24,437 nt of DNA from Brevundimonas sp. UBA986 (GTDB lineage Bacteria > Pseudomonadota > Alphaproteobacteria > Caulobacterales > Caulobacteraceae), in assembly GCA_002292165.1 (NCBI GenBank), contig DBBK01000267.1, forward strand, positions 1 through 24,437, in the 5' to 3' direction. Numbering within the stretch: position 1 is the first letter of the stretch; each line of letters opens with the position of its first letter. Positions 1-7,174 of the stretch are shown one piece after another. The notes beneath the pieces are model-generated. The model did no database searches. It was given only the letters and a program-made list of their open reading frames with translations, and was not told the origin of the DNA. Both the position numbers and the translations under genes were made by a program.

Positions 1-1767
1 GCCCATGAAGCGGTTCCAGTAGCGCACAACCGGCGAGTCCCGTCGCCCGCCCTGGTCCGCTTCCCATTGGACCATGGCGCGCAGATCCGAGACGCCCGAC
101 ACCGCGACGGCGCAGCGATAGACGCCGTTGTCCAGTGTCGGACCGGCCATGGCCGCGTACCCGCCATAGCTGGCGCCGACGATGCAGACCCGTTTCGGAT
201 CGATCGTTCCCTGCGCGGCCAGGTAGCGAACCCCGTCCGAGAGGTCGGTCTGCATCTTCAGACCCCATTGGCCGTAGCCGGCCTCCAGATGCGCCTGACC
301 GAGGCCGTCAGAACCCCGGTAGTTGGGTTGGAGCACCGCATAGCCGCGCGAGGCGATCGCCTGGGCCCACCAGTCGAAGCCGAGGCTGTCGCGCGCCTGG
401 GGTCCGCCGTGTGGCAGGACGACCAGCGGCAGGTTCTTCGGGTCGGTGACGCCCGGCGGCAAGGTCAGATAGCCCGGAATGCGCATGCCGTCCGCGGCAG
501 GGTATTCGACGATCTGGATATGGCCGACCTGGTCTGGCCTGAGCGGATAGGTCTCGCCGAAGATTTCGGCGGTGCGCCGGTCGAGATCCAGCAGTTGATA
601 GGTGCCGGGGTCGCCGTCGCCCTCGGTCTGGACCACGATGGTGCGCATGTCGTCCGACCATGACACGAGCTGGGTCCGCTTGCCCCGGAACGTGGATTTG
701 ATGGTGTTCCAGGCCCGTTCGGCGGCGGGGTCGAGGAACTGATAGCTGGCCTCGCCGTCGCCTTCGGTGCGGGCGCCCATCAGAAGACGGGTGCGGGGGT
801 GAACCGACACCGAGGTCGGTCGTCCGGAGAAGGGCAAATCCGACCATTCGCCGGTATCGAGGTTCAGGATGCGATAGTCGTCCGGCGCGCTGTCCTTGCC
901 GCCCTGGATGACGACCTCGCGGTCCGTGCGACCCAGGGAGACCATGCTGGGGGTGTCGATAGGGGCATTGGTCTTCCAGACGTCGCGGAAGAAGCCGCCG
1001 GGGATCGCCTTCTGAACGGCCCATTCGCCGCCGACCTCATAGGTCACGCGGGCGACAGGCTGGCCCGCCTCATTGAGAAGATAGCCGCCCGCCCGCGCGG
1101 GATTCTGCAGGACGGTGTCGCCACGGCCGGTGTCCGGATTGATGAGCCACAGGCCCGTCCCCTTGTAGGCAGGGCCCTCATAGCCCGCGCCCGCGGCGAT
1201 CAGCCTGCCGTTGCGCACATAGGTCGGGCCGCTCAGCCGGGGAAAGACCCCGTCCGTGTTGCGGAACACCTTGGCCACCTGGCGGGTGCGGATCGAATAG
1301 ATCTGCCCCTCCCACAGTTCCATGCGCTGGCCTCCCGTCAGTTCGCCCATCTGGGTCGCGGAGGTGGTGGCCATCACATAGTCTTCGCCGATCCAGTCCA
1401 GGCCCCTCACCTTGATATCGCCCGCGCGAACCCCGCCGATCACGGCGAGAGTCTCCAGATCGCAGATGATCAGGCTGCGCTGCTCTCCGACGATGGCCAC
1501 ATAGGCCAGACGTTTCCCGCTCGGCGAGAGTTCGACCATATCGGTGGACGGCATGCTTCCGTAGACGGAAAGCGGCGCGGGCCCCGGGACATAGCCCGGC
1601 TCAGGGGGCAGGCATGAAGGAGCGGCGCCCTGAACGTCCATCGGCTCGAGGCCGCCTTCGGCCGCGGCTTCGGCCCTGACGGTCGAACCGGTCGCCACGA
1701 GCCCCAACATCGCCGCCGACAATGCAGCCGACAGGGCGGCCGCACGCGCAAATTGCCTGGAAATCAT
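1..1767 (-). CDS. S9 family (prolyl oligopeptidase-like) peptidase, C-terminus outside the window
   Basis: Predicted secreted or periplasmic serine peptidase of the prolyl oligopeptidase / acylaminoacyl-peptidase clan. The 589 visible codons begin with a signal peptide (basic MISRQFAR, an Ala/Leu-rich core, and an Ala-rich end near residue 30). A long middle region reads like a beta-propeller, with repeated short strands such as RLAYVA and DWIGEDYV. The alpha/beta-hydrolase domain then begins: PLVVLPHGGP is the oxyanion region, and GASYGG carries the nucleophile Ser533. The catalytic Asp and His would lie beyond the left edge. The ATG at 1767 follows a G-rich stretch, GGGGGAATGGG; the ATG five bases upstream runs into a stop at once. 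The gene lies downstream of infC but is separated from it by a strong terminator, so it probably has its own promoter. The family is confident; the natural substrate is unknown. Confidence 0.9.
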   Translation of the reverse strand, partial: MISRQFARAAALSAALSAAMLGLVATGSTVRAEAAAEGGLEPMDVQGAAPSCLPPEPGYVPGPAPLSVYGSMPSTDMVELSPSGKRLAYVAIVGEQRSLIICDLETLAVIGGVRAGDIKVRGLDWIGEDYVMATTSATQMGELTGGQRMELWEGQIYSIRTRQVAKVFRNTDGVFPRLSGPTYVRNGRLIAAGAGYEGPAYKGTGLWLINPDTGRGDTVLQNPARAGGYLLNEAGQPVARVTYEVGGEWAVQKAIPGGFFRDVWKTNAPIDTPSMVSLGRTDREVVIQGGKDSAPDDYRILNLDTGEWSDLPFSGRPTSVSVHPRTRLLMGARTEGDGEASYQFLDPAAERAWNTIKSTFRGKRTQLVSWSDDMRTIVVQTEGDGDPGTYQLLDLDRRTAEIFGETYPLRPDQVGHIQIVEYPAADGMRIPGYLTLPPGVTDPKNLPLVVLPHGGPQARDSLGFDWWAQAIASRGYAVLQPNYRGSDGLGQAHLEAGYGQWGLKMQTDLSDGVRYLAAQGTIDPKRVCIVGASYGGYAAMAGPTLDNGVYRCAVAVSGVSDLRAMVQWEADQGGRRDSPVVRYWNRFMG

Positions 1768-1832
1768 CCCATTCCCCCGAAATCCCCGCGGGAACCCTAG
1801 CGGCGCCTCAACCTGTGGCAAGACTCTTTGCA

Positions 1833-1870
1833 ACCCGAAAACGAAAACGCCCCGGCGCGGCGGCCGGGGC
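1833..1870 (-). terminator. Rho-independent terminator after infC
   Basis: A perfect 8-bp stem GCCCCGGC/GCCGGGGC (1849-1856 with 1863-1870) has a 6-base loop. On the minus strand it is followed by GTTTTCGTTTTC. It lies between the infC stop and the start of the S9 peptidase, and so insulates the two genes. The plus-strand side also has a short T-rich stretch (ATTGTCTTTT), but no plus-strand gene ends here. Confidence 0.85.
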
Positions 1871-1930
1871 ATTGTCTTTTGGGCTCTCGCGCGTTCGCGC
1901 TGCTTGAGCCCGGAGGCCGGGTCGCCGCCG

Positions 1931-2464
1931 TTACTTCGGCGCCAGGATCATGATCATCTGGCGGCCTTCCATACGCGGCGCGTATTCGACCTTGGCGATC
2001 TCGTCGAAGTCTTCCTGGACCTTGTTGAGCAGCTTCATGCCCAGTTCCGGGTGAGCCATTTCACGACCGCGGAAGCGCAGGGTCACCTTGACCTTGTCAC
2101 CCTCGTCGAAGAAGCGGTGCATGGCCTTGGCCTTCACCTCATAGTCGTGGGTGTCGATGTTCGGACGGAGCTTGATCTCTTTCAGCTCGACGATCTTCTG
2201 GCGCTTGCGGGCCTCGGCCTTCTTCTTCTGCTCCTGGAAACGGAACTTGCCGTAGTCGAGGATCTTGGCCACCGGCGGTTCGGAGGTGGACACGATCTGA
2301 ACCAGGTCCATGCCCGCTTCTTCGGCGGCTTCCAGCGCGGCGGACGTCGGCATGACGCCCTGCTTCTCGCCGTTCTGATCGATCAGCAGAACGCGCGGCG
2401 CGCGGATATCGTGGTTCATGGGCGGCCCATCCTTGACGGGCGGCGTTTGCATCGGACGGCGAAT
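1931..2464 (-). CDS. infC: Translation initiation factor IF-3
   Basis: IF-3 binds the 30S subunit, keeps subunits apart and checks the start codon-initiator tRNA pairing. The N-domain (DIRAPRVLLIDQNGEKQG, then the EEAGMDLVQI helix), the lysine-rich linker (FQEQKKKAEARKRQK) and the C-domain (EIKLRPNIDTHDYEVK, VKVTLRFRGREMAHPELG, EGRQMIMILAPK) are all present. I place the start at an ATT at 2462-2464, giving 177 residues beginning (M)RRPMQTPPVKDG. An AAGGA Shine-Dalgarno (2475-2479) lies 10 bases before it. The first in-frame ATG at 2452 would be 22 bases from that site. As I recall, IF-3 proteins of other alphaproteobacteria begin with a similar RRP segment. E. coli infC also starts with AUU, which IF-3 uses to repress itself. 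rpmI and rplT do not follow; a terminator does. Confidence 0.96.
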   Translation of the reverse strand: MRRPMQTPPVKDGPPMNHDIRAPRVLLIDQNGEKQGVMPTSAALEAAEEAGMDLVQIVSTSEPPVAKILDYGKFRFQEQKKKAEARKRQKIVELKEIKLRPNIDTHDYEVKAKAMHRFFDEGDKVKVTLRFRGREMAHPELGMKLLNKVQEDFDEIAKVEYAPRMEGRQMIMILAPK

Positions 2465-2547
2465 GAGCGTCGTTTCCTTGTGTGGACGAAAGTCTTGCAG
2501 GCTTGCAGGGGTCAGCGCGCGGCTCGGCGCCGCGTTCCCTGAGGCGC

Positions 2548-2578
2548 GCTATATGCGCCCGAAAGCCCGTTTTATCAA
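2548..2578 (-). promoter_or_regulatory. Candidate infC promoter
   Basis: Reading the minus strand, TTGATA (2573-2578) could be the -35 and TATAGC (2548-2553), or the overlapping ATATAG, the -10. The spacing is 18-19 bases, a little long. It falls about 85-115 bases upstream of the infC start, leaving a long 5' leader. Weak by itself, but it is the best match in this intergenic region. Confidence 0.35.
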
Positions 2579-2583
2579 GGCGA

Positions 2584-2605
2584 GGCTGATCAGCCGTTAA
2601 CGGCT
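2584..2605. repeat. Two overlapping perfect palindromes at the GT9 gene end / infC upstream region
   Basis: GGCTGATCAGCC (2584-2595) and AGCCGTTAACGGCT (2592-2605) are both perfect inverted repeats and share four bases. They end at the stop codon of the glycosyltransferase gene and sit just upstream of the candidate infC -35. There is no T-run, so they do not form a classical terminator. They could act as an operator or a weak hairpin. Confidence 0.5.
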
Positions 2606-3564
2606 CAGCTGGCGATATACTGGTCGTGGAGCGCCAGAACGGCGTCGAAGACGTGGTCGACCGTCAGGTCCTCGATGGGCGAGAACTCGCCGCGCGTCTC
2701 ATTGGAGGCCGCGATGCGCGTGCGCGGGCCCCAGGGGCCGTAGAGCCACCATTCGGTCGGGCCGAACAGGCCCAGAGTCGGCCGCCCCAGCGCCGCCGAG
2801 ACGTGCATCAGGCCGGAATCATTGCCGACGAACAGGGCCGCCCGGTCGATGGCCGCCGCCGAGGCCAGGATGTCGCCCTTGCCGACGAAGTCGATGCCGC
2901 GCGGTCCTGCGGCCTCCAGCGCCGGGGTCGCGGGCGGCCGGTCGCCCGGGCCGCCGACGGGCATGAAGCGCCAGCCGTCGAAGCGGGGCTCGGCCTTCAG
3001 CTTCTCGACCAGTTGGCCCCAGCGTTCGGCGGGCCAGCTCTTGCCCGGCTGATGGGCGATGGGCGCCAGGGCGATGATGGGCCCCGGCCCCGCGCCGCCC
3101 GCCAGCTGCGGATCGATGACGGCGGCGGCTTCGGCGCGCGCCTGGTCGTCGAGGAAGATCTCGGGATCGATCGGCGTCTCGGACCCCATCAGCCGCGACA
3201 CCATCTCGACCTTGCGCAGCCCCGTCTCCCACGAGCGGTTGTAGACCACGCGCCGTTTGGCCGGGATCAGATAGCTGAGCGCCGAGCCGCGGATGTCGAC
3301 GACCATGTCCCAGCGGGTCCCGGAGACCTGCTTCCACAGATCGACCCAGTGTCCGGCCATCTTCTTCTTGTCGAGGACGATGACGCGCTCGACGCCCGGG
3401 GCGGAGCGGAAGAAGGGGGCGGGCGGCCGGCCGCAGGCGACGGTGATCTTCGCCCCCGGCAGTTGGCGCTCGATCTCGCGGATCACGCCCGACGAGATGA
3501 CGCAGTCGCCGATACGGTTGGAGCTGACGAAAAGAACCTTGGGGGTGGACTGGACGGGCGGCAC
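2605..3564 (-). CDS. Glycosyltransferase family 9 (heptosyltransferase-like)
   Basis: Predicted ADP-heptose:LPS heptosyltransferase-type enzyme (GT9, GT-B fold), which would transfer a sugar to a cell-surface glycolipid core at the cytoplasmic face of the inner membrane. It opens with KVLFVSSNRIGDCVISSGVI, the N-terminal strand and loop typical of WaaC/WaaF-like proteins. The C-terminal donor-site region FVGNDSGLMHVSAALGRPTL followed by GLFGPT is the family hallmark. The length of 319 residues is normal. I chose GTG at 3562-3564 because GAAGG (3572-3576) lies 7 bases upstream. The frame stays open further upstream, but that would run into the divergent hydrolase gene. It shares a 70-base divergent intergenic region with that hydrolase. 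Acceptor and donor sugars cannot be told from sequence. Confidence 0.9.
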   Translation of the reverse strand: MPPVQSTPKVLFVSSNRIGDCVISSGVIREIERQLPGAKITVACGRPPAPFFRSAPGVERVIVLDKKKMAGHWVDLWKQVSGTRWDMVVDIRGSALSYLIPAKRRVVYNRSWETGLRKVEMVSRLMGSETPIDPEIFLDDQARAEAAAVIDPQLAGGAGPGPIIALAPIAHQPGKSWPAERWGQLVEKLKAEPRFDGWRFMPVGGPGDRPPATPALEAAGPRGIDFVGKGDILASAAAIDRAALFVGNDSGLMHVSAALGRPTLGLFGPTEWWLYGPWGPRTRIAASNETRGEFSPIEDLTVDHVFDAVLALHDQYIAS

Positions 3565-3634
3565 GCTTTGACCTTCGCTTCGTTCGTCGGCGTTCGCTAT
3601 CAGGCGCGGACCGTTTGCGCGAGAGTAGGCCGTG

Positions 3635-4396
3635 ATGACCGATGTGACCAATGACGACGCCATCCAGCGTCTGGAACGCCCCGACGGCGAGACGATCGCC
3701 TTCAAATCCGTTTCCGGAGATGGCCCGACCGTCATCTGGATCGGCGGCTTTCGCTCGGACATGGAGGGGACCAAGGCGCTGGCGCTGGACGCCGTCGCCC
3801 GGGACAGGGGCTGGGCCTATGTCCGCTACGACCATTTCGCCCATGGGCAATCGAGCGGCGATTGGCGTCAGGCGACCATTGGCCGCTGGCGCGAGGACGC
3901 CATCGCCCTGATCGACAGCCTGAAGGGACCGGTGGTTCTGGTCGGCTCCTCCATGGGCGGCTGGGTGGCGCTGCTTGCGGCGCTGGCGCGGCCCGAGGCG
4001 ATCGCGGGGCTGGTGCTGGTCAACCCGGCCCAGGATTTCACCGAGGCCCTGATGTGGCCCGGCCTCGCCGACCACGAGCGTCAGGCCATTCTGCGTGACG
4101 GCGAGACGGTCGTGGTCGAGGAAGGGCTGGGCTCCTACGTCCTGACCCGCGCCATGTTCGAGGAGGCCAAGACCTGGCTGCTGCTCGGCGCACCCGTCCG
4201 CATCGCCGCGCCGGTTCACATCCTTCAGGGCCGGGCCGACGACGTGGTGCCCTGGGGGCATTCGATCCAGCTGGTCGAGCGGCTGGCTGGCGGCGACGTG
4301 CGACTGGACCTGATCGAGGGGGGCGACCACCGGCTGTCGACCCCCGCCGATCTCGACCGGCTGGTCGCGGCGGTCGAGGCACTGCGAAGCGCCTGA
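3635..4396 (+). CDS. Alpha/beta hydrolase
   Basis: Cytoplasmic alpha/beta-hydrolase-fold enzyme of 253 residues with no signal peptide. Visible elements: VIWIGGFRSDM (oxyanion strand and loop), YVRYDHFAHGQSSG, the nucleophile elbow GSSMGG (Ser106), the acid in GRADDVVP, and the catalytic His in EGGDHRLS. The composition, with a GFRSDM loop rather than HG, resembles the ABHD10 / thioesterase-like group. The substrate is unknown. A GTG three bases earlier (3632) is possible; ATG at 3635 is preferred, with a GAGAG/TAGG-type ribosome site just upstream. It is divergent from the GT9 gene and followed after 39 bases by a second hydrolase, so the two are probably co-transcribed. Confidence 0.88.
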   Translation: MTDVTNDDAIQRLERPDGETIAFKSVSGDGPTVIWIGGFRSDMEGTKALALDAVARDRGWAYVRYDHFAHGQSSGDWRQATIGRWREDAIALIDSLKGPVVLVGSSMGGWVALLAALARPEAIAGLVLVNPAQDFTEALMWPGLADHERQAILRDGETVVVEEGLGSYVLTRAMFEEAKTWLLLGAPVRIAAPVHILQGRADDVVPWGHSIQLVERLAGGDVRLDLIEGGDHRLSTPADLDRLVAAVEALRSA

Positions 4397-4435
4397 ACCT
4401 CCGGGCCGAGCCTTCCCAAGTCTCGCGGGGCAGTT

Positions 4436-5215
4436 ATGGTGACGCTCATGGACACCTTGAGCGCGCGCTGGGCGAAACTGGAGCCTCACACGACGGTGGT
4501 CGGGCCGGATGACGACCGGCCGCGTCCGGCGGTGCTGATCTTCCACGGTTGTGGAGGCTTACGCGACCATTTGCCGAAGTATGCCGAGGCGGCGAAGGCG
4601 GCCGGATGGCGGGCCTTCACCGTGGATTCCTACGCCTCGCGCGGGTTCAGCCGGGTCTTCGCCCTGGCCACGGTCTGCACGGGTCTGGTGCTGCGTGGCG
4701 ACGAGCGGGCCGGCGACATCCTGGCGACGATCCACGGCGTCTCGACCCGGCCCGATGTGGACGCCTCGCGCATCGCCCTGGCCGGCTGGAGCCATGGCGG
4801 TTGGGGCATTATGGAGGCCATGAGCGCCGACCGACGCCCGAATTCGCTCGGCCTCGCCGATCCGGGCGAGGTCTCGCTGGACGGGGTCAAGGCGGCCTAT
4901 CTGGCCTATCCCTATATCGGCTTCGCCGCCCTGAACCGGATGCGGCCCTGGCGGCATTGCCCCAAGACCCTGGCCGTTATCGCTCGCCGCGACCACTTGA
5001 CCAGTGTCCGCAATGCGGAGCGGGTGCACGACATGGTTCGCAACTGCGGCGCGGACGTCGAGACCTGGATCGCCGAGGGCACCCATAGTTTCGACGAGCC
5101 GACCTCGGCGCCGCCGATGCGCTACCACCCCGAACTGACCGACGAGGCCATCCGGCGCTTCCAGGCCTTGCTGGAAGACACGGCCCCGCGCGGACCCCAG
5201 CCTTTGGCGGCCTGA
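4436..5215 (+). CDS. Dienelactone hydrolase-like alpha/beta hydrolase
   Basis: Second alpha/beta hydrolase, 259 residues, of the dienelactone hydrolase type. Features in order: PAVLIFHGCGGL (residues 32-42, oxyanion hole), GWRAFTVDSYASRG, the nucleophile elbow GWSHGG (Ser119), a predicted acid in IARRDHLT, and the catalytic His in EGTHSF. Classical dienelactone hydrolases use Cys as nucleophile; this one has Ser, so chlorocatechol degradation should not be assumed. No signal peptide is seen. ATG 4436 follows GGGGCAGTT; an in-frame ATG at 4448 is an alternative. It lies 39 bases after the preceding hydrolase on the same strand and 81 bases before the Rrf2 regulator, which appears to have its own promoter. 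Confidence 0.88.
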   Translation: MVTLMDTLSARWAKLEPHTTVVGPDDDRPRPAVLIFHGCGGLRDHLPKYAEAAKAAGWRAFTVDSYASRGFSRVFALATVCTGLVLRGDERAGDILATIHGVSTRPDVDASRIALAGWSHGGWGIMEAMSADRRPNSLGLADPGEVSLDGVKAAYLAYPYIGFAALNRMRPWRHCPKTLAVIARRDHLTSVRNAERVHDMVRNCGADVETWIAEGTHSFDEPTSAPPMRYHPELTDEAIRRFQALLEDTAPRGPQPLAA

Positions 5216-5260
5216 CCCGTCGCCATCTGAAGCTCCGGAAAAGAAACTTCCATCGCCGTC

Positions 5261-5296
5261 TTGACGGCCAGGCTGTCACGTAACAATTGAAGTTAC
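5261..5296 (+). promoter_or_regulatory. Promoter/operator of the Rrf2-flavoprotein operon
   Basis: TTGACG (5261-5266) is a good -35 match. AACAAT (5282-5287) is a possible -10, but the 15-base spacer is short. The inverted repeat GTAAC-N7-GTTAC (5280-5296) overlaps the -10 and ends directly against the ATG. A repressor bound there would block both transcription and the ribosome site. Autoregulation by the Rrf2 protein encoded next is inferred. Confidence 0.5.
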
Positions 5297-5776
5297 ATGA
5301 AGCGCGATGATCGACTGTCCAACACCCTGCACGCCCTGCTGCACATGGCCGACCATCAGGCCGCGACCGGCGCCCCGATGACGTCGGAAATGCTGGCCGC
5401 CTGCCTGTCCACCAATCCGGTGGTGGTGCGCCGGACCATGGCGGGGCTACGTGAAATGGGTCTGGTCACCTCGGAGCGGGGTCACGGCGGCGGCTGGCGG
5501 CTGGCGCGGGACCTCAAGGAGGTCACCCTGCTCAAGGTGGCCGAGGCGCTGGGCGAGACCACGCTTCTGGCCACCCCGAAACTGGTGGATCACGAGGGCT
5601 GTCTGGTCGAGGCGGCGGTGACCGACGCCCTGGCCGAGGCCCATGCGGCCGCCAACGCCCTTCTGGTCGCGCGTCTGGCCGAGGTGACACTCGCCGATCT
5701 GGCCGATGACTTCCGCCGTCGGATGGCGGCCCATCCGCACAAGGGAATCAACCATGGAAGCCCCAATGCCTCATGA
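5297..5776 (+). CDS. Rrf2 family transcriptional regulator (possible HypR-like thiol-switch repressor)
   Basis: DNA-binding repressor of the Rrf2 family, 159 residues. The winged-helix region includes MTSEMLAACLSTNPVVVRR and the wing RGHGGGWRLA, followed by the typical VTLLKVAEALGE dimerisation segment. Only two cysteines are present, Cys36 in the recognition-helix region and Cys102. The three-Cys cluster of the iron-sulphur Rrf2 proteins IscR and NsrR is missing, so direct thiol sensing is more likely than a cluster. As I recall, HypR of Staphylococcus forms a Cys33-Cys99' intersubunit disulfide and controls a flavin disulfide reductase, with the same 66-residue spacing. The gene overlaps the next flavoprotein gene by 23 bases, so the two are translationally linked. 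The ATG has only a weak GAAG ribosome site, which lies inside the palindrome. Confidence 0.9.
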   Translation: MKRDDRLSNTLHALLHMADHQAATGAPMTSEMLAACLSTNPVVVRRTMAGLREMGLVTSERGHGGGWRLARDLKEVTLLKVAEALGETTLLATPKLVDHEGCLVEAAVTDALAEAHAAANALLVARLAEVTLADLADDFRRRMAAHPHKGINHGSPNAS

Positions 5777-6677
5777 CGCCGTGATCATCGGCGGTTCCTA
5801 CGCCGGCCTGTCGGCGGCGATGCAACTGGTTCGTGCGCGCCGCCGTGTGCTGGTCATCGACGACGGCCGTCGCCGCAACCGCTTCGCCGCCCGCGCCCAC
5901 GGGATCCTGGCCATGGACGGACGCCCTGGCTCCGACATCGCCGCCGAGGCCCGGGCTCAGGTCGCCGCCTATCCGACCGCGGCCTTCCGCATGGCCGAGG
6001 CCACGGCGGCCCGGGCCGTCGACGGGGGCTTCGAGATCACGCTCGAGGACGGCTCCACCACCTCGGGCCGTCGGTTGCTGCTGGCCCACGGCGTGGTCGA
6101 TGATCTGCCCGAACTGCCGGGCGTGGGCGAGCGCTGGGGCCGCACAGCCCTGCATTGTCCCTACTGCCACGGCTTCGAGATCGGCGGCGGGGCGCTGGGC
6201 GTGCTCGGGGCCGGGCCCCTGTCCGTGCATCAGGCCCTGATGGTCGCCGACTGGGGTCAGGTCACCCTGTTCCTGAACGGCGCCCTGACGCCCGACGCGG
6301 AAGAGACGACGAAGCTGGCGAAGCGCGGCGTCACGATCGAGCGCGAACCCGTCGTGGGGCTGGAGGGGGAGGCGCCGACCCTGACCGGGGCGCGGCTGGC
6401 CGACGGGCGGCTGGTCCCGCTGAAGGCAATCTTCGTCGGCCCGCGCCTGCGCCAGCCCGGTCCCATGGCCGAGAGCCTCGGCTGTGCGGTGGACGAGACC
6501 CCTATGGGCCATATCATTCGCGTCGACGAGATGAAGCAGACGACGGTGCCGGGCGTCTTCGCGGCGGGAGACACGGCCGCGACGATGTCGAACCTGACCC
6601 TGGCCTCGGCCTCCGGCGTCATGGCCGGGATCGCCCTGCACCGCTCCCTGATCGCGGAGGAGATCGGGGGGTTTTAG
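5754..6677 (+). CDS. Thioredoxin-reductase-like FAD/NAD(P)-dependent oxidoreductase
   Basis: Class II pyridine-nucleotide disulfide oxidoreductase, 307 residues, cytoplasmic. FAD-binding IIGGSYAGLSAA lies near the N-terminus (GGSYAG 13-18). A redox-active pair CPYCHG (Cys135, Cys138) precedes the nucleotide-binding GVLGAGPLSVHQ, and the second FAD motif VPGVFAAGDTA is near the C-terminus. Thioredoxin reductase proper usually has CA(T/V)C; CPYCHG is typical of the thioredoxin-reductase-like dithiol oxidase group (GliT/HlmI type) and of many stress flavoproteins. The true partner is therefore unclear. The start at 5754 has AAGGGA 7 bases upstream. It overlaps the end of the Rrf2 gene and is the obvious target of that regulator. 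It ends 16 bases from the convergent OsmC gene. Confidence 0.9.
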   Translation: MEAPMPHDAVIIGGSYAGLSAAMQLVRARRRVLVIDDGRRRNRFAARAHGILAMDGRPGSDIAAEARAQVAAYPTAAFRMAEATAARAVDGGFEITLEDGSTTSGRRLLLAHGVVDDLPELPGVGERWGRTALHCPYCHGFEIGGGALGVLGAGPLSVHQALMVADWGQVTLFLNGALTPDAEETTKLAKRGVTIEREPVVGLEGEAPTLTGARLADGRLVPLKAIFVGPRLRQPGPMAESLGCAVDETPMGHIIRVDEMKQTTVPGVFAAGDTAATMSNLTLASASGVMAGIALHRSLIAEEIGGF

Positions 6678-6693
6678 GCGCCTTGCCTGAGCG

Positions 6694-7158
6694 CTAGCCG
6701 ATCTTCGCCTCGATTACGATCTCGGCCCGGACCGAATGGGCCATTTCGCAGTGTTCGTGGGCGGCGTGGTGCAGGGCGTCGAGTTCAGCCTGCGTGGGGG
6801 CGGGGCCGAAGAAGGTGGTGATGGGGCGCAGGGTCACCCGGTTCATGTAGCGGTGACCGCCCGCGTTCTTGCCCAGCATGCCCGAGGCCTCGTCGACATA
6901 GCGGTCGACCACGAAGCCGTCGCCGGCGGCGAAGGCCAGGAACCACAGCATGTGGCAGCTGGACAGGGAGGCGACCATGGCCTCTTCGGGGTCCACGGCG
7001 GTGATGTCGGACATGGGAACCGGCACGCTCTCGGGGGCCGAGGAACCCTTGACCACGGCGCCGCCGTCGAAGGTCCAGATGTGGGCGCGGGAATATTTCT
7101 TGTCGATGAAGACCTGACCGTCGCGTTTCCATTCAACGGTGGTGTGGTGCGCGCTCAT
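6694..7158 (-). CDS. OsmC/Ohr family peroxidase
   Basis: OsmC-fold thiol peroxidase of 154 residues, expected to reduce organic hydroperoxides in the cytoplasm. The two family cysteines are present: Cys68 in VASLSSCHMLWFL and Cys137 in AHEHCEMAHSVRAEIVIE. EEAMVASLSSCH is the central-helix signature. ATG at 7158 has AGAGG about 7 bases upstream; the frame stays open further upstream, but those codons lie inside the GNAT gene. It follows the GNAT gene by 16 bases, probably in one operon, and converges on the flavoprotein gene. Whether it belongs to OsmC, Ohr or a third subgroup is not settled. Confidence 0.9.
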   Translation of the reverse strand: MSAHHTTVEWKRDGQVFIDKKYSRAHIWTFDGGAVVKGSSAPESVPVPMSDITAVDPEEAMVASLSSCHMLWFLAFAAGDGFVVDRYVDEASGMLGKNAGGHRYMNRVTLRPITTFFGPAPTQAELDALHHAAHEHCEMAHSVRAEIVIEAKIG

Positions 7159-7174
7159 CGGTGACCTCTCAAGC

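Noticed and set aside
3565..3774. N-terminal extension of the GT9 gene
   Set aside because: It would overlap the divergent hydrolase gene, and the conserved GT9 start (KVLFVSSNRIGD) comes right after the GTG at 3564, which has a good ribosome site.
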